From: Virgisporangium aliadipatigenens
GTDB lineage: Bacteria > Actinomycetota > Actinomycetes > Mycobacteriales > Micromonosporaceae
NCBI RefSeq assembly: GCF_016863615.1
Contig: NZ_BOPF01000033.1
Coordinates: 1 to 64,000, forward strand
Length of the DNA: 64,000 bases
Direction of reading: 5' to 3'
Positions within the stretch are counted from its first letter, which is position 1. Every line of letters begins with the position of its first letter. Shown here piece after piece: positions 55,236 through 62,247 of this stretch. Below the pieces are notes generated by a model. It was not told where the DNA came from. It ran no database searches and worked only from the letters and a program-made list of their open reading frames with translations. The position numbers were made by a program, and so were the translations under genes.

Positions 55236-55388
55236 GTGAACATCACCCGGCACATATCACTCATCAATGAAGCCTTATCGCGAGCGCGAATGCGCCGGCC
55301 TCAGACGAACCACTCTGAGGCGCGCCGCTCGGCCCGACGTATCGCGATGGACTCGCGCCGTGAGTCCAACCGGATGCTCGGCCTGTAA
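55236..55388 (+). CDS. Small basic protein downstream of whiB7
   Basis: The 50-residue product begins VNITRHISLINEALSRARM (GTG at 55236 after AGAAGGA) and is rich in Arg and Ser. An in-frame ATG at 55161, right after the whiB7 stop, would add 25 residues without a clear ribosome site. It is followed by a strong hairpin terminator, so it is probably the last gene of the whiB7 transcript. I recognise no family. Confidence 0.6.
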   Translation: MNITRHISLINEALSRARMRRPQTNHSEARRSARRIAMDSRRESNRMLGL

Positions 55389-55408
55389 ATAACCCACATG
55401 TGATCGAC

Positions 55409-55440
55409 GCCCCGGCGCTACGGCGCCGGGGCTTCTCTTT
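55409..55440. terminator. Perfect 10-bp hairpin with T-rich tail
   Basis: GCCCCGGCGC (55409-55418) pairs perfectly with GCGCCGGGGC (55423-55432) around a TACG loop, followed on the plus strand by TTCTCTTT. It ends the whiB7 side and also overlaps the stop codon of the convergent ABC1 gene, so it may act in both directions. Confidence 0.85.
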
Positions 55441-56761
55441 CGCCCTCTTCCGAAGCGAACCCGGGCAGCCACTCCTCGAGGATGGCCCGCCACCGGCCTT
55501 CGGCCTCCAACTGGCACAGCACCCCGATGGACCCCAACGTCACCCGGTGCACCAGCAGGTACGACGGCGGCAGGTTGAGGTTGCGGCCGAGCGTGTAGGC
55601 CGGGCTCTTCGGGTTGGCCAGGCGGGTCGCCTCGCCACGCAGCCACGCGCGGCTGAAGCGGAACCGCTCGCCGGCGATCGGCTCCAGGATCGGCAGCAGA
55701 TAGTCCAGAACGGCCTGCGCGTCGACCTTCACGTCCGGCTTCACGAACCCCTCGCCGCGCAGCCCGTCGAGCACCGCCTCGGCGTCCCCGGCGAGGGCGA
55801 GCCGGACGAGGCGGCCCACCGGTTCGGGGTGTCCCTCGGGCAGCCGCGCGACGGCGCCGAAGTCGAGCACACCCAACCGGCCGTCGGGCAGGATGCGGAA
55901 GTTGCCCGGATGCGGGTCGGCGTGCAGGAGCCCGGCCCGCGCCGGCGCGGAGAAGTGCATGAGGGCGAGCTTGCGGCCGGCCTCGTCGCGTTCCTCCTGC
56001 GAGCCCTTGGAGATCACCGCGGAGACCGGGGTCCCCTCGGTCCACTCCGTCACCAGCACCATCGGGGCCGAGGCCACGACGGCGGGGATGAAAATTTCGG
56101 GGTCGTCGGCGTACGCCGCCGCGAAGGCCGCCTGCGCGGTGGCCTCCAGTTCGTAGTCCAGCTCCTCGCTGATCCGCTCCTTGAGCTCGGACAGGAGCGG
56201 CTTGATGTCGAGGCCGGGCTGGAGCACCGTCATCATCCCGGCGAGGCGGGCGAGCTGGTTGAGGTCGGTCAGCAGCGCCTTGCCGGCCCCCGGGTACTGC
56301 ACCTTCACGGCGACCTCGCGGCCGTCCTCCCAGACGGCCCGGTGCACCTGACCGATGCTGGCCGCGGCGGCGGGGGAGTCGTCGAACTCCGCGAACCGCT
56401 CCCGCCAGCCGTCGCCCAGCTGTTCCTTGAGCACCTTGTGGACGCTGGCCACGGGCAGCGGCGGCGCGGCGTCCTGCAGCTTGGTCAGCGCCTCCCGGTA
56501 CGGCCCGGCGAGATCCTCCGGCAGCGCGGCCTCGAAGACGGACAGCGCCTGCCCGAACTTCATCGCACCGCCCTTGAGCTGACCCAGCACGCTGAACAGA
56601 TGCTCGGCGGTGCGCTGCTGAACCTCGGAGGAGATCACCTCGCCGGCGAGGCCGGTGACCCGCTTGCCCAGACCTAGAGCGGCCCGGCCGGCGAACCCCA
56701 GCGGCAGCGCCGCCAGCTTCGCTGTCCGGGTGACGGCGCGACGCGGGATATCACTCATCAA
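55418..56761 (-). CDS. ABC1/UbiB-family atypical kinase
   Basis: The 447-residue protein has the ABC1 signatures: KFGQ in QLKGGAMKFGQALS (68-71), the A-rich loop SPAAAASIGQVHRA, the VAVKVQYPG lysine strand, and later HADPHPGNF and LGVLDFGAV. Proteins of this family are ATPases linked to quinone or lipid metabolism. In M. tuberculosis the homologue Rv3197 is next to whiB7 and, to my knowledge, belongs to the WhiB7 regulon and contributes to macrolide resistance. It shares an operon with the thiF-like gene, whose stop overlaps its ATG by 4 nt. Confidence 0.9.
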   Translation of the reverse strand: MMSDIPRRAVTRTAKLAALPLGFAGRAALGLGKRVTGLAGEVISSEVQQRTAEHLFSVLGQLKGGAMKFGQALSVFEAALPEDLAGPYREALTKLQDAAPPLPVASVHKVLKEQLGDGWRERFAEFDDSPAAAASIGQVHRAVWEDGREVAVKVQYPGAGKALLTDLNQLARLAGMMTVLQPGLDIKPLLSELKERISEELDYELEATAQAAFAAAYADDPEIFIPAVVASAPMVLVTEWTEGTPVSAVISKGSQEERDEAGRKLALMHFSAPARAGLLHADPHPGNFRILPDGRLGVLDFGAVARLPEGHPEPVGRLVRLALAGDAEAVLDGLRGEGFVKPDVKVDAQAVLDYLLPILEPIAGERFRFSRAWLRGEATRLANPKSPAYTLGRNLNLPPSYLLVHRVTLGSIGVLCQLEAEGRWRAILEEWLPGFASEEGEREAPAP

Positions 56762-57849
56762 GACTCATTGTTACTCGGCGAACGGGGTCGCCGGTGCGTG
56801 GTCCGTGCCGACCGGCGGCGAGAACAGTCACAGCGGGGATGCGGCAACCAGCTGCGCCGTCTGGTGCGTCCGGCGTCGGAGACCTCCACGATGGCCCCGC
56901 GGGTGCGCGTGGGACGCCCGTCGACGTGCCGGAGCACCTCCGCGGCGGCGAACGCGCACCCGGCGAGCGTGGTCGTCACGGTGCACGGTTCGGCCAGGTC
57001 ACGGCCGGTGGCGAGCTGGGCGGCGAGCACGGGCCAGGTGGGGTCGGCGTCCCTGCGGTGCAGTTCCAGGCACCGGCCGCAGGGCGAACGCCCCGGCACC
57101 ACCAGCGGCCCCACGACGACCAGCCCGTCGCGCAGGTACACGTCCAGCCGCGGCGAGCCACCCTGCCGGACGCCCTTGGTGGCGAGCGCACTGCCGGGAC
57201 GGTTGCCCACCCGCACCACGAACGTCGCCGCACCCGAGCGAAGCGGCGTCACCCGCGCCTCGGGGGCGGCCCGCCGGACGGCATCGGCGGCGGCACTCGA
57301 ACGGGCCCGGTCGGCGTCGGCCGGCAGCACGCCGCCGACCATGGCGTCGCCGGGTACCGCCCAGCCGTCGAGGGCCGGGTCGAGGCTGCCGATGCCGCTG
57401 GCGGCGAGGATGGCGGCGAGCGGCGCACCGAGCCAGGCGTGGCCGGCGATCAGGACCCGCGCGGCGGCGCGCCGTCTGAGCATCTCGGCCGGGGTGCGCC
57501 GGGCGGGTGCCCCGAGGTGATCCAGCACGAGCCCGCCGGCTTCGCGGCCGAGCCGTTCGCGAAGCGCCGGAGTGAGCCCGCGCGGCAGGTAGGTGTGCCC
57601 GCCGACGACGAGTCCCGCGCGGACCAGCCCGTCGAGCACGGCCACGGCCGGCGCGGCGGCGATCCCGAGCCCGGCGGCGGCTCCGATCACCTGGTCCCGG
57701 GTGCGGGTGCCGTCGAGGAGGTCGAGTATCCGCGCGACGGCGGGGTCGGCGAGCTGGAGCACCGTCGCGACGCGCGGGTCGGTCCCGATCTGAACGGTGT
57801 CGGCGTCGCGCCAGAGCCGGCGCAGGTGCGGGAGCAGGAGGGGCCGCAT
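56758..57849 (-). CDS. ThiF/E1-like adenylyltransferase-family protein
   Basis: The 363-residue product resembles the actinobacterial ThiF-type proteins next to ABC1 kinases (Rv3196-like). It has an N-terminal winged-helix-like part (about 1-95) of the sort also found in TOMM E1-like proteins, then a Rossmann domain whose nucleotide loop is degenerate (AGHAWLGAPLA in place of GxGxxG). Cysteines in PCGRCLELHRRDADPTWP and HPRCDC form the expected zinc pairs. Start ATG at 57849. The degenerate loop suggests it may bind rather than adenylate. Upstream lie three DnaA-box sequences. Confidence 0.75.
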   Translation of the reverse strand: MRPLLLPHLRRLWRDADTVQIGTDPRVATVLQLADPAVARILDLLDGTRTRDQVIGAAAGLGIAAAPAVAVLDGLVRAGLVVGGHTYLPRGLTPALRERLGREAGGLVLDHLGAPARRTPAEMLRRRAAARVLIAGHAWLGAPLAAILAASGIGSLDPALDGWAVPGDAMVGGVLPADADRARSSAAADAVRRAAPEARVTPLRSGAATFVVRVGNRPGSALATKGVRQGGSPRLDVYLRDGLVVVGPLVVPGRSPCGRCLELHRRDADPTWPVLAAQLATGRDLAEPCTVTTTLAGCAFAAAEVLRHVDGRPTRTRGAIVEVSDAGRTRRRSWLPHPRCDCSRRRSARTTHRRPRSPSNNES

Positions 57850-57890
57850 GGGGCGTGACACTGGCACGCTGCGTGTGGCCGGTTCGCTCG

Positions 57891-57952
57891 TTGTCCACAG
57901 GCCTGTGGGCCACGGACCTGAGTTATCCACAGGTTCGGGGAAGTTATCCACC
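57891..57952 (+). promoter_or_regulatory. Cluster of three DnaA-box sequences
   Basis: TTGTCCACA (57891-57899), TTATCCACA (57923-57931) and TTATCCACC (57944-57952) occur in the same orientation, 32 and 21 bp apart, close to three and two helical turns. The first two match the actinobacterial DnaA box consensus exactly, the third has one change. The first overlaps a perfect 14-bp palindrome CCACAGGCCTGTGG (57895-57908). They sit 42-103 bp upstream of the thiF-like start. No dnaA, dnaN or other oriC gene is nearby. Confidence 0.65.
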
Positions 57953-57999
57953 GTTCCGCGGTCACGCTGAGGGTAAGTGTCGCGTTTCTGACGGTAGTC

Positions 58000-58064
58000 G
58001 GGCGCGTGGCCGAACGGTTTCGGGCGGTGGGCCGAAGCGTTAACCGGCCTCGGCCCACGCGCCC
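58000..58064 (-). terminator. Two competing hairpins after the DUF5679 gene
   Basis: Arms 58027-58035 and 58050-58058 (GTGGGCCGA/TCGGCCCAC, 9 bp) lie directly downstream of the DUF5679 stop on the minus strand. A second, longer pairing, 58000-58009 with 58055-58064 (10 bp), uses overlapping bases, so only one can form at a time. The short one is a plausible terminator; neither has a U tract. Confidence 0.5.
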
Positions 58065-58074
58065 GGCGTCATGA

Positions 58075-58224
58075 TCAGGCCTTACCGAGAATCCGGTTGA
58101 CCGTGGTGCCGCACACCGGGCACTTGCCCTTGGCCATGCGCATACCGGTCTTCGTCTCGGTCACTTCGCCGTCGAAGTCCCGCTTGTCCTTGCATTTCAC
58201 GCAATAGCCGTTGTACTCGGCCAC
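58075..58224 (-). CDS. DUF5679 zinc-ribbon protein
   Basis: The 49-residue product has two CxxC pairs (YCVKCKDKRDF and KCPVCGTTVNR) and the family phrase KGKCPVCGTTVNRILGKA, as in actinobacterial DUF5679. It probably binds one zinc; its role is unknown. The GTG at 58224 follows AAGGAGG by 6 nt, which is much better than the longer in-frame start at 58299. Confidence 0.88.
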   Translation of the reverse strand: MAEYNGYCVKCKDKRDFDGEVTETKTGMRMAKGKCPVCGTTVNRILGKA

Positions 58225-58576
58225 GAGGTCCTCCTTGAGTTCAGCGCCGGTCCCATCAAGGGCGGGACCGACCTCGTGAGAGTCTGCCTTGTCCGACACT
58301 CACGGAAAGTGTGGTTAGTCGGGACACGCCGATCTCGGCGGGTGTTTTGTCCTTTCTGTGCCGTTTTGGGGGGCGTGTGGGTACCGTGTGGGTGACCGGC
58401 GGGCCACCTCCGGAGTTCTGCAGTTGCCCCGCCTCTGTGCCGAGTCCGCCGGAATCTTTCCGACGAGTCGCCACCAACCGGGGTCAATCAACCGGGTGTC
58501 GGGACTTTGACTCTTGCGGAGGAAGGGCATCTGCCCGCTAGCGTTCCTGCGTGGGCGGTACCCCAGGCCGGCCGGC
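58225..58576. other. Divergent intergenic region, 352 bp
   Basis: This gap lies between the divergent DUF5679 and YgjP-type genes and is slightly less GC-rich than its surroundings. A 6-bp inverted repeat CGTGAG...CTCACG is seen near 58276-58304. TTGACT at about 58506 has no -10 at a good spacing. I see no convincing gene, promoter pair or RNA in it. Confidence 0.5.
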
Positions 58577-59104
58577 ATGACACGTAAGCCGGTGGTAGAG
58601 GTGCGGCGCAGCCAGCGTCGCCGGCGCACCGTCTCGGCCTATCGAGACGGTGAGCGTGTTGTCGTGCTCATTCCCGACCAGTTCTCGCGCGCCGAGGAGC
58701 GCGAGTGGGTCGACCGGATGCTGGAGCGGCTCTCCGCACGCGACCAGCGGGCCCGGCGCAGCGACGCCGAGCTGGAGGCCCGGGCGGCGCGACTCGCGGC
58801 AGCATACTTTTCCGATCATGCGACCCGCGTGCGCCCCCGGAGCGTCCGCTGGGTCACCAACCAGAACGGCCGGTGGGGCTCCTGCACGCCCGCCGACCGC
58901 ACGATCCGCCTGTCGCACCGCGTCCAGGACATGCCGGACTGGGTGCTCGACTATGTGCTCCTGCACGAGCTGGCGCACCTCGTCGTCCCCAGCCACAACA
59001 GTGACTTCTGGGCACTCGTGGCGCGTTACCCCAGGTCGGAGCGGGCGCGTGGGTTCCTGGAGGGGGTCTCCGCGGCGGCGGGGTTGTGCATGTCCGACGA
59101 TTGA
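58577..59104 (+). CDS. YgjP-type M48-like metallopeptidase (DUF45)
   Basis: The 175-residue product has the zinc motif HELAHLVVPSH at 130-140 and the family phrase NGRWGSCTPADRTIRLSHR (97-115). Proteins of this group are soluble zincin-like peptidases of unknown target. It has no signal peptide. The ATG at 58577 lacks a clear ribosome site. The next gene starts 3 bp after its stop. Confidence 0.9.
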   Translation: MTRKPVVEVRRSQRRRRTVSAYRDGERVVVLIPDQFSRAEEREWVDRMLERLSARDQRARRSDAELEARAARLAAAYFSDHATRVRPRSVRWVTNQNGRWGSCTPADRTIRLSHRVQDMPDWVLDYVLLHELAHLVVPSHNSDFWALVARYPRSERARGFLEGVSAAAGLCMSDD

Positions 59105-59107
59105 CCG

Positions 59108-59701
59108 GTGTCCCGCCGCATCGTCGTCGCGCTGCTGACCCCGCCCGCCTGGGCGCCGCCGGGTGTTCCGCCCGAGGCGTGGCGTGAGGCGCTGGCCGAG
59201 GACGTGGTCGACCTGATCGCCGCCCTCGCCGCCGCCGACGCCGGAATTGCCGTGGCGTCCGCCGACCGCGCACTGGCGGACTCCCTCGCCTGGCCGTCGA
59301 TGTCCAGATTTTCTATGGAAACATCCAGCGTGACGGCCGCTCTCGTGGCAGCGACCGAGGCGGGTTACGACCAGGCGGCCGTCATCGCCGGTGACGCTCC
59401 CGACCTGCCCGGGCTCCTCGTCGGCAAGCTCCTGCAGCCGCTGACCACCCGGAGGGCAGGCGTGGCGCCCGCGCACAACGGCGGGCTGCTCGGGGTGTCG
59501 AGCCGCCTGCCGCTGCCGGAGTGGTTCCCACAGATCGACCTGGACAAGGGGACACCCGACGACCTGCGCGGCGCGGCACCCCGACGGGCGCAGGTCGCCG
59601 TGACGCCCGGATGGCACCGCCTGCGCGGGCCGGACGACCTGCGCAGGCTCGATCCCGGCCTGGACGGCTGGGACAACACCCGGTTGCTCCTCGGCGGCTA
59701 G
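59108..59701 (+). CDS. DUF2064-like nucleotidyltransferase-fold protein
   Basis: The 197-residue product has a Rossmann-type core with AVIAGDAPDLPGLLVGKLLQPL and a central DDLRGAAPRRA segment, close to DUF2064 (a glycosyltransferase-A/nucleotidyltransferase-like fold, related to CofC-like proteins). No catalytic residues can be fixed. The GTG at 59108 follows the previous stop by 3 bp, so it forms an operon with the YgjP gene. Its 3' end overlaps the convergent DUF2342 gene by 4 bp. Confidence 0.75.
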   Translation: MSRRIVVALLTPPAWAPPGVPPEAWREALAEDVVDLIAALAAADAGIAVASADRALADSLAWPSMSRFSMETSSVTAALVAATEAGYDQAAVIAGDAPDLPGLLVGKLLQPLTTRRAGVAPAHNGGLLGVSSRLPLPEWFPQIDLDKGTPDDLRGAAPRRAQVAVTPGWHRLRGPDDLRRLDPGLDGWDNTRLLLGG

Positions 59702-61056
59702 GCCTCGGGGTCGTCCTTCTTCTGCTCGCCGGAGTCCTCGATGCCCTTCTCGAACTCCTCGAAGCCCAGATCCCCGAGATCCAGCTCGGTGCGGGCGAAC
59801 AGCTCCGGGTCGGCGAACGCCTCGACGTCCGGCATGAGGTCCGGATGCCCCCACAGCGCGTCCCGCCCGGAGACGCCCCGGTGCTCGGTCAACGCCTCCC
59901 AGACGGCCGCCGCCTCCCGCAGCTTGCGGGGCCGCAGCTCCAACCCGACCAGCGCCGCGAACGTCTGCTCCGCCGGCCCACCCGCCGCACGCCGCCGCCG
60001 GAACGTCTCACCCAGCTTGACGACCTCGGGCAGCCGCTCCTTCGCGGCGCGGGCGACCACGACGCTGACCCAGCCCTCGACCAGCGCCAACGCCGTCTCC
60101 AGGCGAGCCAGGGCGGCCTGCTGCTGCGGGCTGTCGTCCGGCGCGAAGATGCCTTCGAGCGCGATCTCCTGCACACCCTCGGGGCTCATCGGGTCGAACC
60201 GGCCGACCGCCTCCTCGACGGCCTCCTTGTTGACCCGGATCCCCGCGGCATAGGTCTCGACGGCCGTGAGGACGTGCCCGCGCAGCCACGGCACGTGGCT
60301 GAACAGCCGCTGGTGCGCTGCCTCGCGCAGCGCCACGTAGAGGCGCACCTGGTCGTCGGGCAGCTCCAGGCCCTTGCCGTAGGTCGCGATGTTGGCCGGC
60401 ACCAACGCCGCTGTGCCGGCGGGACCGAGGGGGAGGCCGATGTCGCTGGCCGAGAGCACCTCGGCGGCGAGCGAACCGAGCGCGGTGCCGAGCTGCGTGC
60501 CGAACAGCGCGCCGCCGAGCGACGAGACCATCGCCGACATCGGCCCCAACTGCCCGCGCATCTCCTCGGGAACGAGGTCGGTCATCGAGCCCACGATGCG
60601 CGCGGCGACCGGGTCGCACAGCTTGCGCCAGATGTCGAGCGTCTTGGTGAGCCACTCGCCGCGGCTCCACGCGACGGACGTGGTGATCCCGGAGGGCAGG
60701 GCCGACTCGGGCTCGAGCCAGAGGTCGGCCAGACGCAGCGCCTCGCTCACGGCCTCCCGGTCGAACGGCGTCACCGACGGATCGCCCACCGGCTTCTCCG
60801 GCTCGTCGCCGGGTGTCTGCCCGGCACCCGCGGTCAGCCCCGGCAACATCCCGGCCAGGCTGAACCCGAAGCCGCCGCCCGGGGCACCGGTCAGGTGGCC
60901 CTGGGCGACCTGACGCGCCAGATCCCAGTTGACCGGCCCACCGGAGGGCGCGGCGAACATGTGCTGGAGCTGGCTCATGAACTGCTGCATCTGCTGCGGA
61001 TCGTTGGGATCCGGTCCACCGGTGAAGCCGAAGCCGAACGGAGTGTCTGCGGGCAC
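59698..61056 (-). CDS. DUF2342-type zinc-dependent metalloprotease-like protein
   Basis: The 452-residue product matches the actinobacterial DUF2342 family: PADTPFGFGFTGGPDPNDPQQMQQFMSQLQHMF start, and a conserved VALREAAHQRLFSHVPWL element (where EAAHQRLFSH carries the likely metal residues in a modified HExxH form). Family members have also been listed near F420 genes; activity is not proven. I start at GTG 61056, which gives the family N-terminus; ATG 61095 adds 13 residues. Matches Rv3195 in position. Confidence 0.85.
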   Translation of the reverse strand: MPADTPFGFGFTGGPDPNDPQQMQQFMSQLQHMFAAPSGGPVNWDLARQVAQGHLTGAPGGGFGFSLAGMLPGLTAGAGQTPGDEPEKPVGDPSVTPFDREAVSEALRLADLWLEPESALPSGITTSVAWSRGEWLTKTLDIWRKLCDPVAARIVGSMTDLVPEEMRGQLGPMSAMVSSLGGALFGTQLGTALGSLAAEVLSASDIGLPLGPAGTAALVPANIATYGKGLELPDDQVRLYVALREAAHQRLFSHVPWLRGHVLTAVETYAAGIRVNKEAVEEAVGRFDPMSPEGVQEIALEGIFAPDDSPQQQAALARLETALALVEGWVSVVVARAAKERLPEVVKLGETFRRRRAAGGPAEQTFAALVGLELRPRKLREAAAVWEALTEHRGVSGRDALWGHPDLMPDVEAFADPELFARTELDLGDLGFEEFEKGIEDSGEQKKDDPEA

Positions 61057-61160
61057 GTGGTCAACCGTACGCCGGTCGACTGTCGACGTCCGCACGCCCG
61101 GCCGTCCCCTCGCAGCCCGGCTGCCAGGTTCCGCTCAGGGCGGAACGCTAGAGTCCCCGC

Positions 61161-62177
61161 ATGGACCGTCGGGGAGCGACTCTCGTTGTCGGCGCACTGT
61201 TGCTGCTGGCACTCGTCTGGCAGGCGCTCGTCGCGCCGGTCCCGTACGTCGAACTGGGGCCGGGTCCCACCGTCGACACGCTCGGCACCGTCGAGGGGCA
61301 TCCGGTCATCGGGCTCACCGGCGTTCCGGCCACCACCTCGGCCGGGCAGCTGCGCCTCACGACGGTCAACGTGCGCGACAGCACGACGCTGTTCGACGCG
61401 GTGAAGGGCTGGCTCAGCGGCGACACGGCCGTCGTGCCGCGGGAGCTCATCTACCCGCCGGACAAGTCGGAGCAGCAGGTCGACCAGGAGAACGCCCAGC
61501 AGTTCAAGGCGTCGCAGACCAGCGCCGAGACGGTGGCGTTGCGCAAGCTCGGCTTTCCCGTGCAGGTCTCCATCACCGAGGTGAGCCAGGGTTCCCCGGC
61601 GGAGGGCAAGCTCAAGGTCGGTGACGTCATCGTCGCCATCGACGGCGCGCCGGTCACCTCCACCCAGAAGCTGCGCGACCTGATCCGCGCCAAGGACGCC
61701 GGGACGCCGCGCGAGGTGAAGTACACGCGCGACGGGGTCGAGGCGAGCGCCACGATCACGCCGGCGAAGGGCGACGACGGCGTGCCGCGCCTCGGCGTCG
61801 TGCCGGACCAGAAGCAGAACGCCCCGTTCGACGTGAGTTTCGACCTCGACCGGATCGGCGGCCCGTCCGCCGGAATGATGTTCACGCTGGGCGTAATCGA
61901 CAAGGTCGACCCGCAGGACCTCACCGGCGGAGTCCGCATCGCCGGCACCGGAACGGTCGACGACGAGGGCAACGTCGGCCCCATCGGCGGCATCCCGCAG
62001 AAATTGCGTGGGGCAAAGCGGGACAAGGCAACCGTCTTCCTCGTGCCGGCCGCGAATTGCGCCGAGGCGAAGGCGAATGCCGTCGACGGACTTCCATTGA
62101 TCCGGGTGGCCACTGTGGACGACGCATTGGCCGCGCTGCAGGAGCTGCGCGAGAAGCGAATGCCCGCCCGCTGTTAG
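61161..62177 (+). CDS. PDZ-Lon (S16) membrane-anchored protease
   Basis: The 338-residue protein has one N-terminal membrane span (about 8-27), an outside PDZ domain (about 115-215, QGSPAEGKLKVGDVIVAIDG) and a Lon-type proteolytic domain with Ser236 (GGPSAGMM) and Lys281 (GGIPQK) as catalytic dyad, spaced as in Lon. It has no ATPase part. Likely a periplasm-facing protease as in YlbL-type proteins and Rv3194c. Start ATG at 61161. UPF0182 follows in the same direction. Confidence 0.93.
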   Translation: MDRRGATLVVGALLLLALVWQALVAPVPYVELGPGPTVDTLGTVEGHPVIGLTGVPATTSAGQLRLTTVNVRDSTTLFDAVKGWLSGDTAVVPRELIYPPDKSEQQVDQENAQQFKASQTSAETVALRKLGFPVQVSITEVSQGSPAEGKLKVGDVIVAIDGAPVTSTQKLRDLIRAKDAGTPREVKYTRDGVEASATITPAKGDDGVPRLGVVPDQKQNAPFDVSFDLDRIGGPSAGMMFTLGVIDKVDPQDLTGGVRIAGTGTVDDEGNVGPIGGIPQKLRGAKRDKATVFLVPAANCAEAKANAVDGLPLIRVATVDDALAALQELREKRMPARC

Positions 62178-62247
62178 GTCGCGCACTTTGGTCAGCAGCG
62201 CCGACTAGTCTTGTCCCGTTCGGGGAGCCACCAGCAGGGAGTCCGTC

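Noticed and set aside
57891-57952. Chromosomal replication origin
   Set aside because: Three DnaA boxes alone do not make an actinobacterial oriC, which normally has many boxes and lies next to dnaA and dnaN; neither gene is present.
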